Assembly (NCBI GenBank): GCA_024743435.1
Contig: JANSWO010000001.1
Location: 1-64,000 of the forward strand
Direction of reading: 5' to 3'
Length of the DNA: 64,000 nt
DNA from: Pseudomonadaceae bacterium
GTDB lineage: Bacteria; Pseudomonadota; Gammaproteobacteria; Pseudomonadales; Azotimanducaceae
Shown: positions 1-9,555 of the stretch, piece by piece
How positions within the stretch are numbered: position 1 is the stretch's first letter
Layout of the letters: every line of letters starts with the position of its first letter
Notes under the pieces: model-generated
What the model saw: the letters and a program-made list of their open reading frames with translations, nothing else
What the model was told of the DNA's origin: nothing
The model's database searches: none
Program-made: the position numbers and the translations under genes

Positions 1-139
1 GATGGTAATGCCTGGCGACAACGTGAACATGGTGGTTGAGCTGATCAACCCGATCGCGATGGAAGAAGGCCAGCGTTTTGCTATCCGCGAAGGCGGCCGA
101 ACGGTCGGCGCCGGCGTCGTAACGAAAATCGCCGAGTAA
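1..139 (+). CDS. tuf: Elongation factor EF-Tu, C-terminal end (partial)
   Basis: Only the last 45 codons are in the window, read in the frame starting at base 2 and ending with TAA at 137-139. The peptide carries the EF-Tu domain III ending (MPGDNV, then [14 protein letters not shown] and a final KIAE). EF-Tu is the GTPase that delivers aminoacyl-tRNA to the ribosome. Its place directly before rpsJ is the usual str-S10 junction of gammaproteobacteria. The start lies outside the window. Confidence 0.97.
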   Translation, partial: MVMPGDNVNMVVELINPIAMEEGQRFAIREGGRTVGAGVVTKIAE

Positions 140-152
140 GGCGTTTCAAATC

Positions 153-195
153 CTGCGGTGGGCGGGGCTGTGCATGCAGACCCGGCCCACCGCAG
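153..195 (+). terminator. Hairpin downstream of tuf, probable terminator
   Basis: CTGCGGTGGGC at 153-163 pairs perfectly with GCCCACCGCAG at 185-195, and smaller pairings are possible inside the loop. It starts 13 bases after the tuf stop. The following bases (AATTTAT) are AT-rich but not a clean U-run, so a Rho-independent terminator is likely rather than proven. Confidence 0.6.
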
Positions 196-611
196 AATTT
201 ATCAAAAAGGCCTTGTGAGGCCTGACTGCATTCATTAGAATGCGCGTCCCGTTTTTGAGGCGGATCCATCAGCGCCGGCTGGGCAAAAATAGCGCCCAGC
301 AGGTAGGTAGACAGGTTGATTGGGTCAGTAGCGCCAGGGCGGGACTGGGGAATATAGCTGCCTTTGTTAGGGCCGGTGTTAGATCCGGTGGGTTAGCACG
401 TTTAGCTAGCCGAAATGGCCTGGGCAGTGTGCCGGGATGCGTCGCATGGCGAGCCCGGTGTTCTTTAACAAGGTGAATCGCAACGGCTGTGCCGTGGCAG
501 GTTCTGGAGTCGTAACGGCGCCAGATGCTGCGGTAGCGGGTGGAGTTTGGCGCGTCAGCGACAAGCGAAGCCTGGTTGGCCAGCTAACAGGTTAGGAAGG
601 CAGTAAAGGTA
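196..611 (+). promoter_or_regulatory. Leader / promoter region of the S10 operon
   Basis: About 415 bases without a convincing gene; short open frames here have no ribosomal site or recognisable product. A perfect 7-bp hairpin (GCTGGGC 278-284 with GCCCAGC 294-300) and a boxA-like element (459-471) are visible. The rpsJ ribosome-binding site AGGAAGG is at 594-600. I could not pick out a convincing -35/-10 pair. Confidence 0.6.
459..471 (+). promoter_or_regulatory. boxA-like antitermination element
   Basis: TGTTCTTTAACAA differs at one position from the E. coli rrn boxA (TGCTCTTTAACAA). BoxA RNA is bound by NusB with NusE, which is ribosomal protein S10. Here it lies about 140 bases before the start of rpsJ, the S10 gene itself. 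The match is seen in the sequence; its function is inferred. Confidence 0.55.
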
Positions 612-923
612 GTGCAGAACCAGCGTATCCGTATCCGTCTCAAGGCTTTTGACCATCGTCTCATTGATGTGTCGACCCAGGAGATTGTAGAGACTGCCAA
701 GCGAACGGGCGCCCAGGTTCAGGGCCCTATCCCGCTTCCAACCCGAAAAGAGCGGTTCACCGTGTTGGTATCTCCACACGTAAACAAAGACGCCCGGGAT
801 CAATACGAGATCCGCACTCACAAGCGTCTGATCGATATTGTCGAGCCAACGGAAAAGACCGTTGATGCCTTGATGAAACTCGATCTGGCGGCGGGTGTTG
901 AGGTGCAAATCAGTCTGAATTGA
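612..923 (+). CDS. rpsJ: 30S ribosomal protein S10 / NusE
   Basis: 103 residues starting [19 protein letters not shown], essentially the textbook S10 N-terminus. S10 sits in the 30S head and also acts as NusE in transcription antitermination. The start is GTG at 612, preceded by AGGAAGG; no ATG fits better. It is the first gene of the S10 operon, and a boxA-like element in its leader could link its own expression to its NusE role. The spacer to rplC is unusually long (246 bases). Confidence 0.98.
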   Translation: MQNQRIRIRLKAFDHRLIDVSTQEIVETAKRTGAQVQGPIPLPTRKERFTVLVSPHVNKDARDQYEIRTHKRLIDIVEPTEKTVDALMKLDLAAGVEVQISLN

Positions 924-1015
924 TAGATGACGGCCGCCTAAGCGGCCGATGAGTGCGTCAGCGCTCAAATGGAGACGACGACAAGGCCCCGATTGGGGGC
1001 TGGCGAGATGCGGCA

Positions 1016-1075
1016 AGACCGCTTATCTGGGCCTACGGCCGGCTTAGCCGGTGCGGCGCTTCAGATAAGCGGTCT
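1016..1075 (+). promoter_or_regulatory. Large nested hairpin between rpsJ and rplC
   Basis: AGACCGCTTATCTG (1016-1029) pairs perfectly over 14 bp with CAGATAAGCGGTCT (1062-1075). The 32-base loop holds further pairings such as CCGGC/GCCGG (1039-1043 and 1047-1051). Other hairpins flank it: GGCCGC/GCGGCC shortly after the rpsJ stop and GCCCC/GGGGC (986-990 and 996-1000). It could be an RNA-processing, attenuation or ribosomal-protein-binding site. There is no U-run after it, so a simple terminator is unlikely. Confidence 0.6.
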
Positions 1076-1169
1076 GCGCTATCTGAGCCAGAGGCAATAT
1101 TGGAGTGGCGACGCTCGCCCTTGCGGGCATTGAGTAGCGACGCCAGCGAACGAGAGAGAAGGCAGGAAC

Positions 1170-1805
1170 ATGGCCACAGGCTTGATCGGTCGAAAACGCG
1201 GCATGACTCGCATCTTTACCGAGGATGGACAATCCATTCCGGTAACGGTGGTTGAGGTTGAACCGAACCGCATTACTCAGGTGAAAACTGCTGAGTCCGA
1301 CGGCTATGTCGCGCTTCAGATCACCACGGGTGAGCGTCGCGCTACTCGCGTCAGCAAGGGCGCTGCAGGGCACTTTGCCAAGGCGGGTGTTGAAGCGGGT
1401 CGCGGTTTGTGGGAGCTGCGAGTAGACGAGCTGGGTGAAGATCACGCGGTCGGCGCCACGCTGCCACTCGATCAGTTCGAAGAAGGCCAGAAGGTCGACG
1501 TAACCGGCGTGTCCAAGGGTAAAGGCTACGCTGGCACCATCAAGCGTTGGAACTTTCGCGGGCAGGACGCCACCCACGGCAACTCTATTTCGCACAGGGT
1601 GCCGGGTTCTATCGGCCAGTGTCAGACGCCTGGGCGGGTATTCAAGGGCAAGAAGATGTCCGGTCACATGGGTGCTGAGCAAGTGACGACGCAAAACCTC
1701 AAGGTGGTTCGCGTCGATGCTGAGCGCAATCTACTTCTCATTCGGGGCGCTGTCCCTGGAGCCCCGGGTGGCGACGTCATCGTCCGCCCGGCGGTGAAGG
1801 CGTAA
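1170..1805 (+). CDS. rplC: 50S ribosomal protein L3
   Basis: 211 residues, [16 protein letters not shown] at the start, full family length. L3 is an early-assembly 23S rRNA-binding protein near the peptidyl transferase centre. The conserved loop [10 protein letters not shown] is present; its second glutamine corresponds to the residue methylated by PrmB in E. coli. It is separated from rpsJ by a 246-base structured spacer and lies 21 bases before rplD. Confidence 0.98.
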   Translation: MATGLIGRKRGMTRIFTEDGQSIPVTVVEVEPNRITQVKTAESDGYVALQITTGERRATRVSKGAAGHFAKAGVEAGRGLWELRVDELGEDHAVGATLPLDQFEEGQKVDVTGVSKGKGYAGTIKRWNFRGQDATHGNSISHRVPGSIGQCQTPGRVFKGKKMSGHMGAEQVTTQNLKVVRVDAERNLLLIRGAVPGAPGGDVIVRPAVKA

Positions 1806-1826
1806 GGCCGTAGGAGGTTATTCGAT

Positions 1827-2435
1827 ATGGCTCTTACTTTGGCAACATCAGACGGAGGCAGCATCGAGCTGTCAGAAGTCGCGTTTGGCCGAGAATTCAA
1901 CGAAGCGCTCGTGCATCAGGTGGTCATTGCTTATATGGCAGCCGGTCGCCAGGGCACTCGTGCTCAGAAAACCCGCAGCGATGTTCGTGGTGGCGGACGC
2001 AAGCCCTGGCGCCAGAAAGGCACCGGTCGCGCGCGTGCGGGAACGATCCGCTCACCGATCTGGCGTGGGGGCGGCGTAACCTTTGCTGCTCGGCCGCAGG
2101 ATCACTCGCAGAAAGTTAACAAGAAGATGTACCGCGGTGCGCTGCGCTGCATCTTCTCAGAGCTTGTACGTCAGGAGCGGTTGATTGCCGTTGGCTCGTT
2201 CGATTGTGAGTCACCCAAGACGAAAGCCCTGGCCGCACGGCTGAAAGAACTGGATGCGACCAACGTACTGATCGTGTCTGAAGAGGTCGATGAAAACCTC
2301 TATCTGTCAGCTCGCAACCTCAAGCACGTTACCGCTTGTGATGTTGAAGCTGTGGATCCGGTGTCCCTGCTCAGCCATGACAAAGTGCTGATCACGGCAG
2401 GTGCCCTCAAGAAGTTCGAGGAGGCCCTGGCATGA
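1827..2435 (+). CDS. rplD: 50S ribosomal protein L4
   Basis: 202 residues, close to the usual 201. It carries the long internal loop that lines the exit tunnel ([20 protein letters not shown]). In E. coli L4 represses its own operon by acting on the S10 leader; whether it does so here is not known, as the leader looks different. Ribosome-binding site AGGAGG is at about 1811. The stop overlaps the rplW start (ATGA), indicating translational coupling. Confidence 0.98.
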   Translation: MALTLATSDGGSIELSEVAFGREFNEALVHQVVIAYMAAGRQGTRAQKTRSDVRGGGRKPWRQKGTGRARAGTIRSPIWRGGGVTFAARPQDHSQKVNKKMYRGALRCIFSELVRQERLIAVGSFDCESPKTKALAARLKELDATNVLIVSEEVDENLYLSARNLKHVTACDVEAVDPVSLLSHDKVLITAGALKKFEEALA

Positions 2436-2728
2436 ATGCAGAGCGCGTATTTACGATCATCAGAGAGCCGCGCTTCACGGAGAAAGCGGCGATTCGTGGT
2501 GACGAGTCTAACCAGTACGTCTTTGAAGTTGCTGGCGACGCCACGAAGGCAGAAATCAAAGAAGCCGTTCAACAGCTGTTTAAGGTGGATGTCACCGGGG
2601 TCAGCACATTGAACGTGAAGGGCAAAACCAAGCGCACAGTGCGTGGCATCAGCCGCGGCCGAAGCTGGAAGAAAGCTTATGTGCGAGTGGCTGAAGGCCA
2701 GAACATTGACTACGCGGTGGCGGAATAG
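2432..2728 (+). CDS. rplW: 50S ribosomal protein L23
   Basis: 98 residues, [19 protein letters not shown] at the start. L23 sits at the tunnel exit and is the docking site for trigger factor and SRP. It overlaps rplD by four bases and ends three bases before rplB. The length and ending ([14 protein letters not shown]) match the bacterial family. Confidence 0.97.
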   Translation: MNAERVFTIIREPRFTEKAAIRGDESNQYVFEVAGDATKAEIKEAVQQLFKVDVTGVSTLNVKGKTKRTVRGISRGRSWKKAYVRVAEGQNIDYAVAE

Positions 2729-2731
2729 ATC

Positions 2732-3559
2732 ATGCCAGTAGTAAAGACTAAACCGACATCAGCAGGCCGTCGCTTTGTCGTCAAAGTGGTTCACCCTGAT
2801 CTGCACAAGGGCGCTCCGCACAAAGCGTTGATCGAACCGCAAAGCAAGTCTGGCGGACGTAACAACAAAGGCCGTATCACTACTCGTCATCGCGGTGGCG
2901 GTCACAAGCAGCACTATCGCATCATTGATTTTCGCCGCAACAAAGACGCCATCAAGGCTGTGGTCGAGCGTCTCGAGTACGACCCCAACCGAACCGCCAA
3001 TATCGCGCTGCTTAAGTACGCGGACGGCGAGCGTCGCTACATCATCGCGCCGAAGTCGGTAAAGCCGGGTGACGAGCTGATGAGTGGTGCTAGCGCTCCG
3101 ATTCGAGCAGGTAACGCTCTGGCGCTGCGAAACATTCCGCTGGGTTCAGTTGTGCACAACATTGAGCTTAAGCCAGGCAAGGGCGGGCAGATTGCACGCA
3201 GCGCCGGCACCTCGGCTCAGCTGGTTGCTCGCGAAGGCACATACGCGACGCTTCGCCTGCGTTCCGGTGAGATGCGCCGGGTATTGTCCGATTGCCGCGC
3301 AACGCTTGGTGAAGTCAGCAATAGCGAGCACAACCTGCGCTCGCTGGGTAAGGCTGGTGCCACCCGCTGGCGCGGTGTTCGGCCGACGGTTCGCGGTGTC
3401 GCTATGAACCCGGTTGACCACCCGCATGGTGGTGGTGAGGGTAAAACCTCGGGTGGCCGACACCCGGTATCTCCCTGGGGTATGCCCACCAAGGGACACA
3501 AAACTCGAAGTAACAAACGTACGGACAAGCTCATTGTGCGCCGTCGAGGTAGGAGATAA
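2732..3559 (+). CDS. rplB: 50S ribosomal protein L2
   Basis: 275 residues. The highly conserved C-terminal region ([14 protein letters not shown]) contains the histidine equivalent to E. coli His229, linked to peptidyl transferase function. L2 binds 23S rRNA and helps subunit association. It is spaced three bases from rplW and two from rpsS, inside the S10 operon. Confidence 0.98.
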   Translation: MPVVKTKPTSAGRRFVVKVVHPDLHKGAPHKALIEPQSKSGGRNNKGRITTRHRGGGHKQHYRIIDFRRNKDAIKAVVERLEYDPNRTANIALLKYADGERRYIIAPKSVKPGDELMSGASAPIRAGNALALRNIPLGSVVHNIELKPGKGGQIARSAGTSAQLVAREGTYATLRLRSGEMRRVLSDCRATLGEVSNSEHNLRSLGKAGATRWRGVRPTVRGVAMNPVDHPHGGGEGKTSGGRHPVSPWGMPTKGHKTRSNKRTDKLIVRRRGRR

Positions 3560-3561
3560 GC

Positions 3562-3837
3562 ATGCCGCGTAGTTTGCACAAAGGGCCGTTTGTCGACCTG
3601 CACCTCATGAAGAAGGTGGAAGTCGCAGCTGCTAACAACGAAAAGCGCCCGATCAAGACCTGGTCGCGCCGGTCAATGGTTCTGCCTGACATGGTTGGCT
3701 TGACCATCGGCGTACACAACGGCCGTCAGCACGTGCCAGTTTTCATTACTGAAGACATGGTTGGTCACAAGTTGGGCGAGTTCGCGCCTTCGCGCACCTA
3801 TCGCGGTCACGCCGCAGACAAGAAAGCGCGTCGTTAG
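3562..3837 (+). CDS. rpsS: 30S ribosomal protein S19
   Basis: 91 residues starting [12 protein letters not shown], the standard S19 start. It binds 16S rRNA in the head with S13. The conserved [16 protein letters not shown] ending is present. It follows rplB by two bases. Confidence 0.98.
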   Translation: MPRSLHKGPFVDLHLMKKVEVAAANNEKRPIKTWSRRSMVLPDMVGLTIGVHNGRQHVPVFITEDMVGHKLGEFAPSRTYRGHAADKKARR

Positions 3838-3847
3838 GGGAATGTCC

Positions 3848-4180
3848 ATGCAAGTAAGTGCACATGCCCGTCGGCTACACATCTCTGCGCAGAAAGCGCG
3901 GCTGGTAGTTGATCAGGTCCGGGGTAAGCCAGTAGCCGATGCCCTGGAGATACTGAACTTCAGCACCAAGAAGGGCGCTGATCTTGTTCGCAAAGTGCTG
4001 GAATCAGCGATTGCGAACGCGGAAAACAATGAAGGCGCCGACGTCGATGAGCTGAAGGTCAGCGAGATCTACGTTGGTGAAGGCATGACCATGAAGCGCA
4101 TTAAGCCTCGCGCGAAAGGCCGTGCTGATCGAATTTTCAAACGCACGTCGCACATCAGTGTGACGGTAAGCGACGAGTAG
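3848..4180 (+). CDS. rplV: 50S ribosomal protein L22
   Basis: 110 residues from the ATG at 3848 ([19 protein letters not shown]). An in-frame ATG at 3842 is also possible, but the Shine-Dalgarno AGGGGA just after the rpsS stop is correctly spaced only for 3848. The beta-hairpin that lines the exit tunnel ends in [13 protein letters not shown]22 is the protein altered in some macrolide-resistant strains; nothing here suggests such a change. Confidence 0.96.
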   Translation: MQVSAHARRLHISAQKARLVVDQVRGKPVADALEILNFSTKKGADLVRKVLESAIANAENNEGADVDELKVSEIYVGEGMTMKRIKPRAKGRADRIFKRTSHISVTVSDE

Positions 4181-4194
4181 GCGGAAGACGAATT

Positions 4195-4872
4195 ATGGGT
4201 CAGAAAGTTCATCCTACCGGCATCCGCCTTGGCATCGTTAAGGACCACACGTCGGTCTGGTACGCAGACAAGAAGACGTATCCGAAATATCTGCTGAGTG
4301 ATCTCGAAATCCGTGATTTCCTTCGCCAGCGACTGGCGCAGGCGTCGGTGAGTCGCATTGAGATTGAGCGTCCCGCACAAACGGCTCGCATCAGCATCTA
4401 TACGGCGCGCCCGGGAATTGTGATCGGCAAGAAGGGTGAAGACGTTGAGCGTCTGCGCCGTGAGCTGTCGGCCCGGATGAAAATGCCTGTACACGTGAAC
4501 ATCGAAGAAATTCGTAAGCCGGAACTCGATGCTCTGCTGGTTGCACAGAACGTTGCGCAACAGCTCGAGCGCCGGGTTCAGTTTCGCCGGGCGATGCGGC
4601 GAGTGATTCAGAACGCAACCCGCCTCGGCGCACAGGGCATCAAGGTTCGAGTTGCTGGTCGTCTCGGTGGGGCTGAGATTGCTCGAAACGAGGTGTACCA
4701 CGAAGGCCGTGTGCCATTGCACACGCTGCGTGCCGACATCGACTACGCAACCTGGGAAGCCCAGACCACCTACGGTGTCATCGGCATCAAGGTCTGGATC
4801 TTCAAGGGCGAAGTGATTGGCGGGCAGGATGACAATGCCGCCGCGCAAGGCTCAGCCGGTACCCAGGGATAA
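4195..4872 (+). CDS. rpsC: 30S ribosomal protein S3
   Basis: 225 residues starting [17 protein letters not shown] domain with the loop [18 protein letters not shown] is visible at about residues 65-82. S3 forms part of the mRNA entry channel. The acidic, glycine-rich tail is normal. A 59-base spacer separates it from rplP. Confidence 0.98.
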   Translation: MGQKVHPTGIRLGIVKDHTSVWYADKKTYPKYLLSDLEIRDFLRQRLAQASVSRIEIERPAQTARISIYTARPGIVIGKKGEDVERLRRELSARMKMPVHVNIEEIRKPELDALLVAQNVAQQLERRVQFRRAMRRVIQNATRLGAQGIKVRVAGRLGGAEIARNEVYHEGRVPLHTLRADIDYATWEAQTTYGVIGIKVWIFKGEVIGGQDDNAAAQGSAGTQG

Positions 4873-4931
4873 GCAGGACATACAGGAGTCTGGCCACGCG
4901 CGAACGCGCAAGAGCCTGAAGAGACAAGACA

Positions 4932-5345
4932 ATGCTGCAACCGAAAAGAACAAAATTTCGCAAGCTCATGAAGGGTCGCAACCGCGGCCTGGCCCTGCGC
5001 GGCAGCAAGGTCAGCTTCGGTGAGTTTGGCCTGAAGGCCGTCAGCCGCGGTCGGCTGACCGCTCGGCAGATTGAAGCCGGACGACGTGCGATGACACGGC
5101 ACGTAAAGCGTGGTGGCAAGATCTGGATCCGAGTTTTTCCAGACAAGCCGATCACCAAGAAGCCTCTCGAGGTTCGGCAAGGTAAAGGTAAAGGAAACGT
5201 TGAGTACTGGGTGGCCCAGATCCAGCCGGGCAAAGTGCTCTACGAGATGGAAGGTGTGCCGGAGGAGGTTGCTCGTCGAGCCTTCGAGCTGGCGGCGGCG
5301 AAACTGCCGTTCGAAACCACCTTCGTCAAGCGGACGGTAATGTAG
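4932..5345 (+). CDS. rplP: 50S ribosomal protein L16
   Basis: 137 residues, [19 protein letters not shown] at the start. L16 contacts the elbow of A-site tRNA. The loop containing [12 protein letters not shown], next to the arginine hydroxylated in E. coli L16, is conserved. The TAG stop abuts the rpmC ATG. Confidence 0.98.
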   Translation: MLQPKRTKFRKLMKGRNRGLALRGSKVSFGEFGLKAVSRGRLTARQIEAGRRAMTRHVKRGGKIWIRVFPDKPITKKPLEVRQGKGKGNVEYWVAQIQPGKVLYEMEGVPEEVARRAFELAAAKLPFETTFVKRTVM

Positions 5346-5537
5346 ATGAACGCGAAAGAACTTAGAGAAAAGTCAGCTGCTGAGCTGGGCGACGAGCTAC
5401 TTCGGCTGCGCCAGGAGCAATTCAATCTGCGTATGCAGAAAGCAAGTGGAACGCTGGGTCAGGCGCATCTGCTGAAAGAAGCGCGCCGAGACATTGCGCG
5501 TGTGAAGACCCTGATGCAGGAGAAGGCCAATGACTGA
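5346..5537 (+). CDS. rpmC: 50S ribosomal protein L29
   Basis: 63 residues, a short two-helix protein ([19 protein letters not shown]). It lies at the tunnel exit next to L23. It abuts rplP and overlaps rpsQ by eight bases. Confidence 0.97.
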   Translation: MNAKELREKSAAELGDELLRLRQEQFNLRMQKASGTLGQAHLLKEARRDIARVKTLMQEKAND

Positions 5538-5805
5538 AGCGGCTAGCAATGCGCGCGCGCTGACCGGAACGGTTGTCAGTAACGCCATGGACAAAACCAT
5601 CACGGTCAAGATTGAGCGTCGAATCAAGCACCCGCTGTACGGCAAATTCATGCGCCGTTCGCTGAAGGTGCACGCACACGATGAAGACAATCAGTGCAAC
5701 GTCGGTGATCTGGTTACGGTGATTGAATGCCGGCCGCTGTCAAAGACAAAGACATGGATGCTACAGAGCGTCGATGAAAAGGCGGTTGTAGTCGCGAACG
5801 GTTGA
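5530..5805 (+). CDS. rpsQ: 30S ribosomal protein S17
   Basis: 91 residues with the OB-fold S17 signature ([20 protein letters not shown]). It is the last gene of the canonical S10 operon. The next gene, rplN, starts 74 bases on, where a tight palindrome GATCGCC-C-GGCGATC (5845-5859) lies, probably the S10-spc junction. Confidence 0.97.
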   Translation: MTEAASNARALTGTVVSNAMDKTITVKIERRIKHPLYGKFMRRSLKVHAHDEDNQCNVGDLVTVIECRPLSKTKTWMLQSVDEKAVVVANG

Positions 5806-5879
5806 AGAAGTCGCCGTTGGCGGCTGACGAATGAGATAACAGTGGATCGCCCGGCGATCTTAACAGTGAGAGTGGATCA

Positions 5880-6248
5880 ATGATTCAGACGGAAACCATG
5901 CTGCAAATCGCTGACAACAGCGGCGCGCGGCGCGTGCAGTGCATTAAGGTGCTGGGCGGTTCTCACCGTCGATACGCGGGCATCGGTGACATCATCAAGG
6001 TCACCGTGAAAGAAGCCATCCCGCGAGGACGCGTTAAGAAAGGCCAGGTGATGAATGCGGTTGTGGTCAGAACGCGCAAAGGCGTGCGTCGCTCTGATGG
6101 CTCGATTATCCGTTTTGATGAAAACGCGGCGGTTCTGTTGAACCCACAGCATCAGCCGGTTGGAACCCGAATCTTTGGGCCGGTTACGCGCGAGCTGCGG
6201 TCTGAGAAATTCATGCGCATCGTGTCTCTGGCACCGGAAGTTTTGTAG
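5880..6248 (+). CDS. rplN: 50S ribosomal protein L14
   Basis: 122 residues starting [18 protein letters not shown], the invariant L14 start. L14 forms intersubunit bridges and is the docking site of the silencing factor RsfS, whose gene is at 29099 in this window. It is the first gene of the spc block. Confidence 0.98.
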   Translation: MIQTETMLQIADNSGARRVQCIKVLGGSHRRYAGIGDIIKVTVKEAIPRGRVKKGQVMNAVVVRTRKGVRRSDGSIIRFDENAAVLLNPQHQPVGTRIFGPVTRELRSEKFMRIVSLAPEVL

Positions 6249-6256
6249 GTCAAGCA

Positions 6257-6568
6257 ATGCGAAAGATCAGAAAAAACGACGAAGTGATCGTCATCGCAGG
6301 CCGGGATAAAGGCAATCGCGGTGAAGTGCTACAAGTCATGGATAACGGCAAGTTGTTGGTTTCAGGCATTAACCTCGTCAAGAAGCACGAGCGGCCGAAT
6401 CCAAACGCCGGCGTTCAGGGCGGCATCATCTCGCGTGAAGCGCCTATTCAGGCGTCGAACGTGGCGTTGTTCAACTCGGAAACCGGCAAGGCAGATCGAG
6501 TGGGCATTCGCGACGGTGAAGACGGCAAAGAGCGCTTCTTCAAGTCCACCGACAAGCCGGTCGATTGA
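6257..6568 (+). CDS. rplX: 50S ribosomal protein L24
   Basis: 103 residues with the KOW motif near the start ([18 protein letters not shown]). L24 is an assembly initiator for 23S rRNA. It ends 122 bases before rplE, a longer gap than usual. Confidence 0.97.
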   Translation: MRKIRKNDEVIVIAGRDKGNRGEVLQVMDNGKLLVSGINLVKKHERPNPNAGVQGGIISREAPIQASNVALFNSETGKADRVGIRDGEDGKERFFKSTDKPVD

Positions 6569-6690
6569 TAGCACACGCGTCCGTTATACGAGACACAGTT
6601 AGAGAACAGTTAACCCCGGTGCGGACCGGCAGGCTAGATAGAAACCTACCAACCGCGCCCTGGACATAGAGTTAAGAACGAGTAGCAACC
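6569..6690 (+). promoter_or_regulatory. rplX-rplE spacer, possible S8 control site
   Basis: This 122-base spacer occupies the position of the S8 translational-repression site in the E. coli spc operon. Weak nested pairing is visible (GCGG 6621-6624 with CCGC 6653-6656, and AGG with CCT inside it). I cannot confirm the S8-binding core by eye, so position is the main argument. Confidence 0.3.
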
Positions 6691-7239
6691 ATGGCAAATC
6701 TGTACCAGCGCTACATTGAAGAGATCCGACCTGCACTGCAGCAGGAGCTCGGCTATGAGAACGTCATGCGCGTGCCGCGGCTGACGAAAGTTACCCTCAA
6801 TATGGGTGTGGGTGAGGCTGTCGGTGATCGTAAGATCATGGAGAACGCCTTGTCTGACCTGGCGGCGATTTCGGGTCAGAAAGCCATTATCTGTAATGCC
6901 CGCGTGTCGGAAGCAGGCTTCAAGATTCGTGCTGGTTGGCCGATCGGCTGCAAAGTGACGTTGCGTCAGGCGCGAATGTACGACTTTGTTGAGCGTTTGA
7001 TTTCGATTGCGATCCCGCGGATGCGCGACTTCCGAGGCCTCAATCCGAAGTCATTCGATGGCCGCGGTAACTTCTCGATGGGCGTGGCGGAGCAGATCAT
7101 GTTCCCGGAAATCGATTACGACAAGATCGACAAAATTCGTGGCCTGGATATCGCGGTCACGACTACAGCGGCGACTAACGAAGAAGGGCTCGCTCTGTTG
7201 CGTGCCTTCAACTTCCCGTTCAAAAAGCAGGGTCAGTAA
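6691..7239 (+). CDS. rplE: 50S ribosomal protein L5
   Basis: 182 residues, starting [20 protein letters not shown], with the conserved [13 protein letters not shown] and [10 protein letters not shown] ending. L5 binds 5S rRNA and contacts P-site tRNA. It is followed after two bases by rpsN. Confidence 0.98.
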   Translation: MANLYQRYIEEIRPALQQELGYENVMRVPRLTKVTLNMGVGEAVGDRKIMENALSDLAAISGQKAIICNARVSEAGFKIRAGWPIGCKVTLRQARMYDFVERLISIAIPRMRDFRGLNPKSFDGRGNFSMGVAEQIMFPEIDYDKIDKIRGLDIAVTTTAATNEEGLALLRAFNFPFKKQGQ

Positions 7240-7241
7240 AC

Positions 7242-7547
7242 ATGGCTAAAACATCCATGGTAGAGCGCGAGAAGAAGCGCGCAAAAACTGTCGCCAAGTA
7301 CGCGCGTAAGCGCGCGGCGTTGAAAGCGATCATCAACGATCGTAATCGCGACGATGACGAACGTTGGGAAGCTCAGCTGTCTCTGCAGAAGCTGCCGCGT
7401 AATGCATCGCCCAGCCGACAGCAGCGTCGTTGCGGCATCACCGGTCGCCCGCATGGCGTTTACCGCAAGTTTGGCCTGGGTCGAAACAAGCTCCGCGAAG
7501 CGGCGATGCGCGGCGACATTCCAGGCCTGGTTAAGGCCAGCTGGTAG
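7242..7547 (+). CDS. rpsN: 30S ribosomal protein S14, zinc-independent form
   Basis: 101 residues. This is the long form without the paired CxxC motifs that hold zinc in the short form; only one cysteine is present ([11 protein letters not shown]). S14 sits in the 30S head. It lies two bases after rplE. Confidence 0.97.
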   Translation: MAKTSMVEREKKRAKTVAKYARKRAALKAIINDRNRDDDERWEAQLSLQKLPRNASPSRQQRRCGITGRPHGVYRKFGLGRNKLREAAMRGDIPGLVKASW

Positions 7548-7572
7548 CGCTCGGAAGAAAGAGGCAACGATT

Positions 7573-7965
7573 ATGAGTATGCAAGATCCTATTTCCGACC
7601 TGCTGACGCGAATTCGCAATGCGAGCCGGGCTAATCACGAAAGCGTGGTAATGCCGTCTTCCCAGAAGAAAAAGGCGATCTGTGAAGTTCTGAAGCAGGA
7701 AGGCTACATCGCAACGTACAGCGATGATGGGGCTGTAAAGCCACAGCTAACGGTACGGCTTAAGTACCACCGGGGCTCGCCGGTTATCGAGGAAATCAAG
7801 CGTGTCAGCCGTCCGGGTCTGCGTATTTACCGCGCATCCGACGAGCTGCCACAGGTTCGAGGTGGTCTTGGTGTTGCTCTAGTGAGCACCAACAAGGGCA
7901 TTCTCACCGACCGTGCTGCTCGAGCTGCCAATGTTGGCGGCGAAGTGCTCTGCACAGTCTTCTAA
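7573..7965 (+). CDS. rpsH: 30S ribosomal protein S8
   Basis: 130 residues from ATG 7573 ([16 protein letters not shown]), the standard S8 start and length; the frame is open further upstream but that part is not S8. The C-terminal core with [20 protein letters not shown] is intact. S8 binds helix 21 of 16S rRNA and in E. coli represses the spc operon. Confidence 0.97.
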   Translation: MSMQDPISDLLTRIRNASRANHESVVMPSSQKKKAICEVLKQEGYIATYSDDGAVKPQLTVRLKYHRGSPVIEEIKRVSRPGLRIYRASDELPQVRGGLGVALVSTNKGILTDRAARAANVGGEVLCTVF

Positions 7966-7988
7966 ATCGGATTGAGTTGGAGACAGTT

Positions 7989-8522
7989 GTGTCCCGAATA
8001 GCCAATGCACCGGTAGAAGTGCCCAGCAGCGTCGATATCAAGCTCGACGGTAACGCCCTGAGAGTGAAGGGTGGCAAGGGTGAGATGGCGATGGATGTGC
8101 ATCAAAGCGTTGAGATTACGCTGGATGATGGTGCCCTGAAATTTGCGCCGCGCGACGGCGGCAAGAGCGCCCATGCACTCTCCGGCACGATGCGATCGTT
8201 AGTTGCCAACATGGTTACCGGCGTTGAGAAAGGTTGGGAGAAGCGTCTGCAGCTGCAAGGCGTTGGTTATCGAGCCATCTCTAAAGGTAAGACTTTGGAG
8301 CTTCAACTCGGCTTTTCGCATCCCGTTGAGTACCCGTTGCCGGAAGGCATCAGTATCGACACGCCGAGCCAAACCGAAGTGGTTGTTTCGGGCATAAACA
8401 AGCAGTTGGTAGGCCAGGTTGCTGCAGAGATTCGCAGCTACCGCCCACCGGAGCCTTACAAGGGCAAAGGCGTCCGCTACGCGAACGAGTACGTTCGCCG
8501 TAAGGAAGCCAAGAAGAAGTAA
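7989..8522 (+). CDS. rplF: 50S ribosomal protein L6
   Basis: 177 residues from GTG 7989 (MSRIANAPVEVPSSVDI), exactly the E. coli length. GGAG at 7979-7982 is well spaced for this GTG; a TTG at 7977 in the same frame is rejected. L6 lies near the sarcin-ricin loop. The conserved ending GKGVRYANEYVRRKEAKKK is present. Confidence 0.96.
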   Translation: MSRIANAPVEVPSSVDIKLDGNALRVKGGKGEMAMDVHQSVEITLDDGALKFAPRDGGKSAHALSGTMRSLVANMVTGVEKGWEKRLQLQGVGYRAISKGKTLELQLGFSHPVEYPLPEGISIDTPSQTEVVVSGINKQLVGQVAAEIRSYRPPEPYKGKGVRYANEYVRRKEAKKK

Positions 8523-8619
8523 TTAGGGCGCTGTGTGTGGTGGCGGCTTGAACCGTGGCCACCCAAACAGCATCCAGATAGATATACGAAGCCATACGAC
8601 AGTTGATAGAGCAGATCTC

Positions 8620-8970
8620 ATGCACGCCAAAGACATAGCAAGAAAGCGACGCGCGAAGCGCGGTCGTATGAAGATGCGCGAGCTTGGTGCCGTTCGTTTG
8701 AGCGTGTACCGCACACCCCGCCACACGTACGCGCAAATCATCGCAGCGGACGGTGCTCATGTGATCGCGAGTGCATCAACGCTGGAAAAGGATCTGCGCT
8801 CCGGATCGACAGGAAATGTCGACGCGGCGGCGAAGGTCGGCGGTTTGATTGCAGGCCGTGCGAAAGAAGCAGGTGTGTCGAAGGTTGCGTTTGATCGCAG
8901 TGGATTCAAATACCACGGTCGGGTTAAAGCCCTGGCTGATGCAGCCCGCGAAGGCGGATTGGAGTTCTAA
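8620..8970 (+). CDS. rplR: 50S ribosomal protein L18
   Basis: 116 residues from ATG 8620 ([19 protein letters not shown]). The frame is open upstream to a GTG at 8533, but the family starts at the basic helix seen here. The ending [20 protein letters not shown] is diagnostic. L18 binds 5S rRNA. The 97 bases after rplF hold no gene. Confidence 0.96.
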   Translation: MHAKDIARKRRAKRGRMKMRELGAVRLSVYRTPRHTYAQIIAADGAHVIASASTLEKDLRSGSTGNVDAAAKVGGLIAGRAKEAGVSKVAFDRSGFKYHGRVKALADAAREGGLEF

Positions 8971-8972
8971 AG

Positions 8973-9476
8973 ATGGCCTACGGAAACAAAGTCGAAGAAG
9001 AAGGCATCATTGAGAAGCTGGTTGAAGTCAACCGGGTTGCCAAAGTTGTAAAAGGCGGCCGGATCTTCGGCTTTACAGCACTGACCGTGGTCGGCGACGG
9101 CAACGGCCGGGTCGGCTTTGGCCGAGGCAAGGCGCGGGAAGTGCCTGTCGCCATTCAGAAGGCTATGGAAGCTGCTCGCAGAAACATGGTGGATGTAGAC
9201 CTCAACGGCTCAACCATCTGGTATGCAGCGACGGCATCCCACGGTGCATCCAAGGTCTACATGCAGCCTGCATCCGAAGGTACTGGCGTTATTGCTGGTG
9301 GCACGATGCGCGCGATGCTGGAGGCCGCTGGTATTCATAACGTTCTGGCTAAGTGCTACGGCTCAACCACGCCGATTAATGTGGTTCGAGCAACCTTTAA
9401 GGCGCTGACCAGCATTAACTCGCCGGAGACCATCGCAGCCAAGCGTGGACTCAGCGTAGAAGAGATTAGCGGCTGA
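8973..9476 (+). CDS. rpsE: 30S ribosomal protein S5
   Basis: 167 residues with the double-stranded-RNA-binding N-terminal fold ([20 protein letters not shown]). S5 affects decoding accuracy. It starts two bases after rplR. Confidence 0.98.
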   Translation: MAYGNKVEEEGIIEKLVEVNRVAKVVKGGRIFGFTALTVVGDGNGRVGFGRGKAREVPVAIQKAMEAARRNMVDVDLNGSTIWYAATASHGASKVYMQPASEGTGVIAGGTMRAMLEAAGIHNVLAKCYGSTTPINVVRATFKALTSINSPETIAAKRGLSVEEISG

Positions 9477-9555
9477 ACGTCTTCGACGTAACAGAACGCA
9501 CAAAGACGAGGGCCTGCCGTGTGTGCAGCGTCCGACGAACGGAAAGGCAGTAACG

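Noticed and set aside
196-458. sigma-70 promoter near TTGATT at 316 or TTGTTA at 364
   Set aside because: No acceptable -10 at 16-18 bases from either; reporting a pair would be guesswork.
240-476. 78-residue open frame before rpsJ
   Set aside because: No ribosome-binding site, no resemblance to any protein, and it runs through the boxA-like element and hairpin.
4069-4848. 259-residue open frame on the minus strand
   Set aside because: Antisense to rplV and rpsC in a conserved operon.
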